A stretch of DNA of 36,678 nt. It comes from an uncultured Sphingomonas sp. (GTDB lineage Bacteria; Pseudomonadota; Alphaproteobacteria; Sphingomonadales; Sphingomonadaceae). Each line of letters opens with the position of its first letter. The first letter of the stretch is position 1. This document shows positions 1 to 7,180 of this stretch, piece by piece. The notes under the pieces were generated by a model. The model saw nothing but the letters and a program-made list of their open reading frames with translations, did not search any database and was not told the DNA's origin. The stretch spans positions 1 through 36,678 of the forward strand of contig CAJYOI010000004.1 in NCBI GenBank assembly GCA_913776045.1, read 5' to 3'. The translations under genes were made by a program, and so were the position numbers.

Positions 1-105
1 GAGCAGATTCGCCTGCGGTTCGTGCGGCGAAACGGCGATGCGGCCGTCGACGACGTCGGTTGTCTGACGGGCGCGTGCCTGATCACTAACTTCCTCGCAC
101 CATGA
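1..105 (+). CDS. C-terminal end of an unknown protein (cut by window edge)
   Basis: An open frame runs from the first base to a TGA at 103-105 and encodes 34 residues ending in ITNFLAP. Third codon positions are mostly G or C, as in the surrounding genes, so this is probably the tail of a real gene that begins before the window. Its stop overlaps the ATG of the next gene (ATGA), which suggests translational coupling. The tail is too short to assign to a family. Confidence 0.4.
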   Translation, partial: EQIRLRFVRRNGDAAVDDVGCLTGACLITNFLAP

Positions 106-422
106 CCTTCGATGGGGCGGTTCACCCGACGGCGGCGAACACGGGACGCGTCTTCGCCCAGCGAAGCCTGGAGCATCTGCGTCCCGCCGCGCGCCGGGGC
201 GAGGGATGGCTGTTCGCACCCCGGCTCGTCCTGTTGCTCGCGCGGATCGAAGCCGCGGTTGGTGCAGTGGCGTGGCTGCCGATCGTCACGATCGCGCTGG
301 TCGCCAAACACCTGCTGATCCTGGCTTTATTCAACGGGTCGCATAACGGTGGCGCGGATCGGACGAGCCTGCTTGTCCTGCTCTGCCTGACCGGCACAGT
401 CGTGCTGCCCGATCCGCAATGA
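102..422 (+). CDS. Small putative membrane protein, unknown function
   Basis: A 106-residue protein whose ATG overlaps the stop of the preceding partial gene (ATGA). The N-terminal third is polar and Arg-rich. A hydrophobic stretch at about residues 53-78 could cross the membrane once, and a second shorter one (TSLLVLLCLTGTVVL) lies near the C terminus. Codon use shows the strong G/C third-position bias of genuine genes here, and the overlap with the upstream frame supports translation. I recognise no domain. The complementary strand is also open over much of this interval, but it has no start site that fits a neighbouring gene. The gene converges on the carbonic anhydrase gene at 523. Confidence 0.5.
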   Translation: MTFDGAVHPTAANTGRVFAQRSLEHLRPAARRGEGWLFAPRLVLLLARIEAAVGAVAWLPIVTIALVAKHLLILALFNGSHNGGADRTSLLVLLCLTGTVVLPDPQ

Positions 423-476
423 CGGACTATCCCTCGATCCTCTGGCTTGAAGACCGCGTGATCGGCTTAGACGACA

Positions 477-508
477 CGGCCCGGCCACGCTGAAGCGGGG
501 CCGGGCCG
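477..508. terminator. Strong GC hairpin between convergent genes
   Basis: A perfect 10-bp inverted repeat (CGGCCCGGCC at 477-486, GGCCGGGCCG at 499-508) encloses a 12-nt loop. It lies between the stop of the 106-residue gene (422) and the stop of the leftward carbonic anhydrase gene (523). Neither side has a clear T-run, so it may act as an mRNA 3'-end stabiliser or a weak bidirectional terminator. Confidence 0.45.
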
Positions 509-522
509 CCCGGTATTCGAGA

Positions 523-1136
523 TCAGACGTGAGTCGTTTCCAGTACGTCCGCGGCGGTGACACTCAGGATCGGGCGGATCAGACCGTCGCCCAATCCATA
601 GATCCAGCCATGGATCGTCAGCGGCTGGCCGCGCTCGAAGGCGGCGCGGACCAGGGGCATGCGCGACAGGCGATCGACCTGTTCGCGCACGTTCAGCTCG
701 ACCATGCGGTTAATTCGCTCGCGGTCGTCCAGGCCGTGCAGTTCGGTGCGATGCCGGTCGTACAGGTCACCCACGTCGCGGACCCAATGCGCGACTGCAC
801 CGTCGGCATCCTTGTGCATCCCATGCGCGACGCCGCCGCAGCCGTCGTGGCCGCAGATGATGACGTGACTGACCTTGGTCTTCTCCAGCGCGACCTGAAG
901 CACCGCCATCAGATTGGCGTCGTCCTCATGGACCTGGTTGGCGACGTTCCGGTGGATCGACATCACCCCCGGGGGCGAATTGGTGATCTGGTCCGGCGCG
1001 ACGCGGCTGTCGGAACAGCCGATCCACAGGAAGTTCGGGTTTTGCTCGGCGGCCTGACGCTCGAAATAGTCGGGCCGCTCGTCCTTCAACTGGGTCGCCC
1101 ACGCCTTGTTGGCGAGCAGCAGCAGGGATTCGTCGT

Positions 1137-1140
<4 letters not shown>
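523..1140 (-). CDS. Beta-class carbonic anhydrase
   Basis: A 205-residue zinc enzyme that interconverts CO2 and bicarbonate. The beta-class signature is complete: CSDSRV gives Cys42, Asp44 and Arg46, and CGHDGCGG gives His98 and Cys101, so the three zinc ligands and the Asp-Arg dyad are present. No signal peptide is seen, so it is probably cytoplasmic. The ATG at 1138-1140 overlaps the TGA of the SulP transporter (ATGA), indicating coupled translation. A longer in-frame reading into the transporter gene exists but would overlap it by about 200 bp, so it is rejected. The pairing suggests that bicarbonate imported or sensed by the transporter is handed to this enzyme. Sequence and length resemble Can/CynT-type enzymes, but the exact subtype was not tested. 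Confidence 0.93.
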
Positions 1141-2717
<1,577 letters not shown>

Positions 2718-2730
2718 TGAAGACCCCTGG

Positions 2731-2784
2731 AAAAATGAAGCGACCGTCCCTCGAGGGTGGGGGAGGGGACGGGACGGCCGCTTC
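2731..2784 (-). terminator. Intrinsic terminator or attenuator between carbonic anhydrase and SulP genes
   Basis: On the minus strand a 14-bp stem with one mismatch (2771-2784 paired with 2737-2750, 20-nt loop) is followed at once by ATTTTT (2736-2731). This is the form of a Rho-independent terminator. It lies 15 nt after the stop of the upstream carbonic anhydrase gene. It ends only 3 nt before the AGGGG ribosome-binding site of the SulP gene. The loop begins with a CCCTCGAGGG palindrome (2748-2757). The position suggests partial termination that sets the ratio of the two halves of the cluster. Confidence 0.7.
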
Positions 2785-2798
2785 AGGGGAGGGAAGGG

Positions 2799-3509
2799 TT
2801 AGGCGGCCAGAACGTCGTCGGTTTCGACGAAATCGGCCGCCAGCCGCCGCGCGGGGGAAAGCGCGACGGGAAGCTCTTCACCATCACGGACCGGCTTGAA
2901 GCGGCCCTGCTCACCGTCCAGCGCCAGAATGCCGCCGGAGTGAATGTCGACGAACCAGCCGTGTAGCGTCAGCTCGCCCTTGGCGATGCGGCTTGCGACG
3001 GCAGGGTGGGTACGCAGGTGCTGAAGCTGGACCACGACGTTTTCCAGGCTGGCGGCGCGGATCGCAGCCTGCCCGTCGAGTTCAGGGTAGCTGTGGTCGA
3101 TAACCGACTTTGCGGCATGGCTGTGCTTCAGCCACGCCTTCACGCTCGGCAACGCATCCAGTCCTTCCGGATTGACCAGCGCGCCCATCGCGCCGCAGCC
3201 CGAATGGCCGCAGATGACGACGTCGGTGACGCCCAGCGCGGCGACCGCATATTCGATCGTGGCGGTGACGCCGCCGTTCTGCTGCGCGAACGGGGGAACG
3301 ATGTTGCCGGCGTTGCGGATGACGAACAGTTCGCCAGGCTTCGCCTGCATGATCTGTTCCGGCACGACGCGCGAATCGGAGCAGGAGATGATCAGGACCT
3401 TCGGCGCCTGACCTTCATGCGCCAGCTTGCCGTACAGGCCCGCCTCGTTCGCGAACACTTCGTTCTCGAACCCGAACACGCGGCCGATGACGTCGTTGGT
3501 ATGCGGCAT
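2799..3509 (-). CDS. Beta-class carbonic anhydrase (second copy)
   Basis: A 236-residue enzyme with a complete beta-class active site: CSDSRV gives Cys43, Asp45 and Arg47, and CGHSGCGAM gives His102 and Cys105. It catalyses CO2 hydration to bicarbonate in the cytoplasm. It is clearly diverged from the other copy at 523-1140 and has a longer C-terminal tail (about residues 195-236), so it is not a recent duplication. The ATG at 3507-3509 is preferred over an in-frame GTG nine bases upstream because a GAAGG motif lies 8 nt before the ATG and would overlap the GTG. The gene heads the leftward carbonic anhydrase, SulP, carbonic anhydrase cluster and is separated from SulP by a terminator-like hairpin. 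It resembles the housekeeping type with GELFVIRNAGN. Confidence 0.93.
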   Translation of the reverse strand: MPHTNDVIGRVFGFENEVFANEAGLYGKLAHEGQAPKVLIISCSDSRVVPEQIMQAKPGELFVIRNAGNIVPPFAQQNGGVTATIEYAVAALGVTDVVICGHSGCGAMGALVNPEGLDALPSVKAWLKHSHAAKSVIDHSYPELDGQAAIRAASLENVVVQLQHLRTHPAVASRIAKGELTLHGWFVDIHSGGILALDGEQGRFKPVRDGEELPVALSPARRLAADFVETDDVLAA

Positions 3510-3638
3510 GAAAGTCACCTTCGAAAGTTTTCGGCGCAGGAAGCGCCTGTTCGAAGGGTGATGTAGCCGGGTGCGTCTTTCCGTACCTGCGCGCCACTGT
3601 AACGAAGTGTTGCTGGTGAAAATTAGTTTGACCGCAGT

Positions 3639-3658
3639 GCTCCCGCGCAGGCGGGAGC
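3639..3658. repeat. REP-like hairpin, single copy
   Basis: A perfect 8-bp stem, GCTCCCGC-GCAG-GCGGGAGC, lies just downstream of the histidine kinase stop. Its core CCCGC-GCAG-GCGGG matches the CCCGC-GAAG-GCGGG core of the REP doublets elsewhere in the window. On the minus strand no T-run follows immediately (AATTTTC comes about 15 nt later), so it may be a solitary REP that also protects the 3' end of the kinase mRNA. Confidence 0.5.
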
Positions 3659-3668
3659 GTTGTCGGGT

Positions 3669-5015
3669 TCAAACAGTCGGAGCAGGCCGGATCGGCAGCC
3701 GGATCATCGCCGCAAGCCCACCGCTGTCGCGATTCGTCAGCGTGAATTCGCCACCCTCGTCCGCGACCGCTCGCTCGACGATCGACAGGCCCAGTCCGAA
3801 GCCATTGGTATCGCGCTGTCGGGCGTGGTCCAACCGCACGAAGGGTTCGCGGACCAGCATCATCGATTCCTCGGGGATGCCGGGGCCGTTGTCGGTGACG
3901 CAGATCGTGACCGACGTGTCCTCGACGGTCAGTTCCAGACCGGTTTCGCTGCCATAGCGCACCGCATTCTCAACCAGATTGACGACCGCCCGCCGTACGC
4001 CGAGCGGGCGGACCCAGAGTTCCAGATGCGATGGCCCGTCGTAATTGATGTCGTGGCCATGGTCGTTGGCATCGTCGACGATACTCGCGCACAGCACGGC
4101 CAGGTCGATCAGCCGGCGCTTCTCGGGTTCCCCGTCGCCGCCCAGGAACGCGAGCAGCGAGGTGACCATCGCCTCCATGCCCTCCAGGTCCGATTCGACC
4201 TCGCCGCGCAGCTGCCGGTCGTCGACCGCCTCGACGCGCAGGCGCAGGCGGGCGAGCGGGGTGCGCAGGTCGTGGCTGACCGCGGCGAGCGCGCGGGTGC
4301 GTTCGTCGATCAGCCGGCGGATACGCGCCTGCATCGCGTCGAATGCGTCGACCAGTCGCTGGACGTCGCCGGTGCCACCGCGGGGAAGCTCGGGCTCGGG
4401 ACCGGACTGGTCGAGACCGGGGCCGAAGCGTTCGACCGCATTAGTCAGCAGCCGGATGGGCTTCAGCGTCTGGCGGATGAACAGGCCGCCCAGCAGCATC
4501 AGCGCCAGCATGATGATGACGCTGGAAAAGATGCGGCCATAGGTGGCGCCAGTGGTCTGAAGCGGCTCGATCGTGCGGAAGAACAGCCAGTCGCCCTCCG
4601 GCAGCCGCAGCGACCCGACCGCGATCGTCGATCCGGCACGCGGCAGCGTCTGCGCCTGCAACCCGGTCCGGGCGAGCGCGGGTTCCCACGTCACGATCTG
4701 CTCGCGCATCCGCGCCTGATTGTCGCCGGCGCCGGGCAGGGTCGGGCGCATCGCACTCCAGCGGACGAAATAGCGGTCGGTGGTCAGTTCGTCCGCCATC
4801 TCGTGCCGGCGGTCGCGCGGCTGTTCGGCGATCAGGCGACGGGCGATGACCAGATGCTCGGCCAGGCGCCGCGCCTCGTCCTCGCGCACCGAGAACTCGC
4901 TTGCCTGTTCGTAGATCGCGGTGCTGATCGCGAATTCGACGACCAGCGTCACCAGCAGGATCGCGACCAAACGGGCGATGATGCCCTGCGGGATCAGGCG
5001 TAGCCGGCGGTTCAC
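3669..5015 (-). CDS. EnvZ-like sensor histidine kinase
   Basis: A 448-residue inner-membrane kinase. The order is: membrane segment at about 13-33, a periplasmic sensor region of about 125 residues, a second membrane segment at about 162-181, a HAMP linker, and the HisKA H-box SHDLRTPLARLRL with phospho-acceptor His248. The ATPase domain has N box NLVENAVRYG (Asn350), G1 DNGPGIP (375-381), F box PFVRLD and G2 GFGLGLS. The H-box form with Pro and Arg is typical of the EnvZ group. The start is a GTG at 5013-5015 whose bases overlap the TGA of the response regulator gene (GTGA), so the pair is translationally coupled. The signal is unknown because the periplasmic region shows no recognised sensor fold. 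Confidence 0.93.
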   Translation of the reverse strand: MNRRLRLIPQGIIARLVAILLVTLVVEFAISTAIYEQASEFSVREDEARRLAEHLVIARRLIAEQPRDRRHEMADELTTDRYFVRWSAMRPTLPGAGDNQARMREQIVTWEPALARTGLQAQTLPRAGSTIAVGSLRLPEGDWLFFRTIEPLQTTGATYGRIFSSVIIMLALMLLGGLFIRQTLKPIRLLTNAVERFGPGLDQSGPEPELPRGGTGDVQRLVDAFDAMQARIRRLIDERTRALAAVSHDLRTPLARLRLRVEAVDDRQLRGEVESDLEGMEAMVTSLLAFLGGDGEPEKRRLIDLAVLCASIVDDANDHGHDINYDGPSHLELWVRPLGVRRAVVNLVENAVRYGSETGLELTVEDTSVTICVTDNGPGIPEESMMLVREPFVRLDHARQRDTNGFGLGLSIVERAVADEGGEFTLTNRDSGGLAAMIRLPIRPAPTV

Positions 5016-5707
5016 TCCCGCTCCACCGGCACGCTCAGCATATAGCCGACGCCGCGGACGGTGACGATCGGCGCGGGCTTGTCCTTGGTCGACAGCTTGC
5101 GGCGCAGGCGGCTGATGAGGACGTCGATGCTGCGATCGGTCGCATCGGCCTGCCGCGTGCGGCTCAGCTCCAACAGACGTTCCCGTGCGATGACACGGCC
5201 GGCATGGTCGAGCAGCGTCGTCAGCAGGTCGAACTCAGCGCCGGTCAGCTCGACCACCGCCCCGCTGGGCGCGCGCAGCTCGTGGCGCGGCGTGTCTGCG
5301 ACCCAGCCGTCGAAGCGGTAGAGTCCGCGCGAGGCGCTGCCGCCGCTGTCGGATTCGAACCGCCGCAGCACCGCCCGGACGCGGGCGACGAGTTCGCGGG
5401 TACCGAAGGGTTTCGAGATGTAGTCGTCCGCACCGAGCTCCAGCCCGACGACGCGGTCCATCTCGCTTCCTTTGGCGCTGATGAAAATAATCGGCACGTC
5501 GCTGTCGCGGCGGATGCGGCGGCACAGATCGAGCCCGCTGGTGCCCGGCAGCATGATGTCGAGGATGACGAGTTCGACGTCGCCTTCCTCCATCGCCAGC
5601 AGCATTTCGGGTGCCGCGGAACAGGGACGGACGTCGAAGCCGTTTTCCTTCAAGGCGCGTGCGGTCAGGACACGCAGCGCGGGATCGTCTTCGACCAGCA
5701 GGATCAT
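5012..5707 (-). CDS. OmpR-family response regulator
   Basis: A 231-residue DNA-binding regulator partnered with the adjacent kinase. The N-terminal receiver domain has the acidic pocket Glu6-Asp7-Asp8, phospho-acceptor Asp50 (ILDIMLPG), Ser77 and Lys99 (SKPF). The C-terminal winged-helix domain ends with the typical VTVRGVGYML strand. The start is uncertain. The ATG at 5705-5707 places the receiver domain at its normal beginning but has no clear ribosome-binding site. An in-frame TTG at 5743 adds 12 residues and has GGAG 5 nt upstream. The gene runs leftward and overlaps the kinase start. Targets cannot be read from the sequence. Confidence 0.93.
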   Translation of the reverse strand: MILLVEDDPALRVLTARALKENGFDVRPCSAAPEMLLAMEEGDVELVILDIMLPGTSGLDLCRRIRRDSDVPIIFISAKGSEMDRVVGLELGADDYISKPFGTRELVARVRAVLRRFESDSGGSASRGLYRFDGWVADTPRHELRAPSGAVVELTGAEFDLLTTLLDHAGRVIARERLLELSRTRQADATDRSIDVLISRLRRKLSTKDKPAPIVTVRGVGYMLSVPVERE

Positions 5708-5782
5708 GGGGGAGCGATACCGGGCACGGGGGGCGGCAGGCAAGGGGGCTCCAAAATCCTCCCCTTTCAGGGGAAGATTTCT

Positions 5783-6175
5783 TTACCCCCGGACCGCCCG
5801 CGCGTCGCGCGCGACGCCGATGCTGGCGGTCAGCGTTTCATATTGCGCGGTGGAGAAACCGGCGCGCAGGAAGGCCTTCACCTCGCTCGCCGGGACCGCG
5901 AACCCGCGGTGCCAGGTGAGGACCGCCATGCGGCGCAGCGCCTCCAGCTTCGGGTCGGCCAGATGCGGGTTGTGGCGGCGAGTGCCGAACACTTTGCCGA
6001 GTGCGATCGAAAGCGCGCCCGGCGCGGCGAGCGACGACAGCCGGTCGCGACGCGCCAGCGCCACCACCGACCATTCGAGCGCGGTCAGGCGGTCGTTTAC
6101 GGGAACGGGGTCGGCGCGCGGAGCGACAGCCGGGGTGGCGGGCAGCAGTTCGCTGGAAAAATCGACATAGGCCAT
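5783..6175 (-). CDS. Orphan 130-residue protein, AhpD/CMD-like C-terminal half
   Basis: A 130-residue soluble protein without signal peptide. The ATG at 6173-6175 has a good GAGGAGA ribosome-binding site about 7 nt upstream; longer readings lack one. Residues about 75-120 (DPKLEALRRM, VPASEVKAFLRAGFSTAQYETL) resemble the helical C-terminal half of AhpD/carboxymuconolactone-decarboxylase-type peroxidase-related proteins, where a similar L-ALR, V-F--AGF--Q pattern occurs. The redox-active Cys-X-X-Cys of that family is absent; in fact there is no cysteine at all. The fold is therefore only a suggestion and peroxidase activity is unlikely. Its own promoter at about 6423-6458 is overlapped and flanked by sites matching the one at the tetR start, so the TetR protein at 6489-7100 probably controls it. 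Confidence 0.8.
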   Translation of the reverse strand: MAYVDFSSELLPATPAVAPRADPVPVNDRLTALEWSVVALARRDRLSSLAAPGALSIALGKVFGTRRHNPHLADPKLEALRRMAVLTWHRGFAVPASEVKAFLRAGFSTAQYETLTASIGVARDARAVRG

Positions 6176-6422
6176 GGGTTGTCTCCTCGAAGCGGTACGC
6201 GCCGGCATGCGACCCATCGGTCGCAGACACTGGGGGGTAGCGCGCGATTGTTACGGCGTGGCGCTGCGCTCTTCCGATCGGGTGGATCGGGCGGGGCAGG
6301 CGGAAAATATTACGCTGGTCGGACGGTGCCGGTTACGGGGCGCGCATCCGCGGGGATGGTCGGTCGCACATGGCGGCTACCTCTCGAAAGCCGGACCACC
6401 GCGGCTCGGTGACTCCTTCTAT
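6176..6422 (-). other. Long 5' leader of the 130-residue orphan gene
   Basis: About 245 nt separate the predicted leftward promoter (-10 at 6430-6435) from the orphan start at 6175. No convincing gene is seen in it; the only small leftward frame is a 12-codon peptide, and rightward frames are shadows. The length is unusual for this compact region and leaves room for RNA structure or an undetected small transcript. Confidence 0.35.
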
Positions 6423-6435
6423 ACTGGATGGTATA
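6420..6435. promoter_or_regulatory. TetR operator-like palindrome, site 1
   Basis: TATACTGGATGGTATA, within the perfect 6-bp arms CTATAC/GTATAG at 6419-6436. It overlaps the -10 element and the expected start point of the leftward promoter of the orphan gene. It matches the composite TATACCGGGCGGTATA at 13 of 16 positions. Confidence 0.65.
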
Positions 6436-6458
6436 GAAAGACGATTCCGGCACGTCAA
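6430..6458 (-). promoter_or_regulatory. Sigma-70-like promoter of the 130-residue orphan gene
   Basis: On the minus strand TTGACG (6458-6453) and TATACC (6435-6430) are separated by exactly 17 bp. The -10 hexamer lies inside operator site 1, and operator site 2 lies 7 bp upstream of the -35. This is a classical repressible arrangement for leftward transcription. Confidence 0.6.
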
Positions 6459-6465
6459 CGACTTT

Positions 6466-6481
6466 TGTACCGGGCGGTAAA
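6466..6481. promoter_or_regulatory. TetR operator-like palindrome, site 2
   Basis: TGTACCGGGCGGTAAA matches the composite palindrome TATACCGGGCGGTATA at 14 of 16 positions. It lies between the tetR stop codon (6489) and the -35 element of the orphan promoter (6453-6458). Confidence 0.6.
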
Positions 6482-6488
6482 GATTATT

Positions 6489-7100
6489 TCAGCGCGTCGG
6501 CCAGACCATCAAACTGGTGTCGACGATCCGCTCCAGATCGGCACGCGACGCACCCGAACCGGCCTGTACCGCCATGCCCTGCAACAGCGCGAAGAGGTAG
6601 TTGGTGAGCCCTGCGACATCGATATGATCGGGCAAGTCACCGTCGCGCCGGGCCTGATCGAAGCGCTCGACAATTGCGGCCTGTGAGGAACAGCGGCGCT
6701 TGATGACTTCCGCGCGGATCGATTCGGCTTCCGCGCCGCACGCAGTCGCGCTGATGACGCCCATGCAGCCCTTCGGCCCGTCGCAACTCGTCTGCGCCTC
6801 GACCGCGCCGCGCAGGATATGTTCGGCGACGGCGCGCGCGGTCGGCTGTTCGAGCGCGGCGCGGATATAAGCCATCTTCTCGGCCTCGTAGAGGTCGAGT
6901 GCCTTGGTGAAGAGCGCTTCCTTGTTGCCGAACGCGGCGTAGAGGCTGGGCTTGGTAATCCCCATCGCCTCGGTCAAAACGGCCATCGACGCGGCCTCAT
7001 AGCCCTTCGACCAGAAGACGCCGAGTGCGGCCGCGAGCGCGCGATCGGTGCAGAATTCGCGCGGGCGACCCTTCACCGGGGCGGGGCTGAGCGTTTCCAT
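6489..7100 (-). CDS. TetR-family transcriptional repressor
   Basis: A 203-residue regulator. The N-terminal TetR helix-turn-helix is clear at about residues 16-62 (ALGVFWSKGYEAASMAVLTEAMGITKPSLYAAFGNKEALF). The ligand domain contains CDGPKGCMGV and a nearby TACGAE, a Cys-rich pattern seen in a common TetR subgroup. An operator-like palindrome covers its own start codon, and two more copies lie beyond its stop in front of the orphan gene, so it probably represses itself and that gene. The predicted promoter (TTGCCT at 7138-7133, 17 bp, TATATA at 7115-7110) would start transcription about 3 nt before the ATG. With no ribosome-binding site visible, the mRNA may be leaderless. The inducer is unknown. 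Confidence 0.92.
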   Translation of the reverse strand: METLSPAPVKGRPREFCTDRALAAALGVFWSKGYEAASMAVLTEAMGITKPSLYAAFGNKEALFTKALDLYEAEKMAYIRAALEQPTARAVAEHILRGAVEAQTSCDGPKGCMGVISATACGAEAESIRAEVIKRRCSSQAAIVERFDQARRDGDLPDHIDVAGLTNYLFALLQGMAVQAGSGASRADLERIVDTSLMVWPTR

Positions 7101-7113
7101 AACGCCCGGTATA
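7098..7113. promoter_or_regulatory. TetR operator-like palindrome, site 3 (autoregulatory)
   Basis: Read on the minus strand the site is TATACCGGGCGTTATG. It matches the composite TATACCGGGCGGTATA at 14 of 16 positions and covers the tetR start codon and expected transcription start. It also touches a perfect TATAAT on the plus strand (7112-7117), so it could affect the divergent FAD-protein gene too. Confidence 0.6.
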
Positions 7114-7138
7114 TAATTCGCCGGGGCCGCGGAGGCAA
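7110..7138 (-). promoter_or_regulatory. Predicted tetR promoter
   Basis: Minus-strand TTGCCT (7138-7133) and TATATA (7115-7110) are 17 bp apart, with the tetR ATG only 10 bp beyond the -10. Operator site 3 overlaps the start point. The assignment rests on motif match only. Confidence 0.45.
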
Positions 7139-7155
7139 GCGGTGGCAGGGCGCGC

Positions 7156-7174
7156 CGTCCTGCGGTACAGGACG
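7156..7174. repeat. Perfect 7-bp inverted repeat before the FAD-protein start
   Basis: CGTCCTG-CGGTA-CAGGACG ends 6 nt before the ATG at 7181. In mRNA it would form a hairpin where a ribosome-binding site is expected, and no Shine-Dalgarno motif is visible. It may be a small translational control element or a protein site. Confidence 0.35.
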
Positions 7175-7180
7175 CGCACG

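Noticed and set aside
3660-5003. A 447-codon open frame on the plus strand opposite the histidine kinase
   Set aside because: It mirrors the kinase gene, shows no domain and is typical of antisense frames in GC-rich DNA; the kinase motifs on the minus strand are unambiguous.
6359-6370. A small leftward 12-codon frame in the long leader of the orphan gene, as a leader peptide
   Set aside because: The frame is very short, with no regulatory codon pattern and only a distant ribosome-binding-like sequence.
6174-6686. A rightward 170-codon frame covering the tetR-orphan intergenic region
   Set aside because: It lies antisense to tetR over its second half and crosses promoter and operator sites; no ribosome-binding site or domain.
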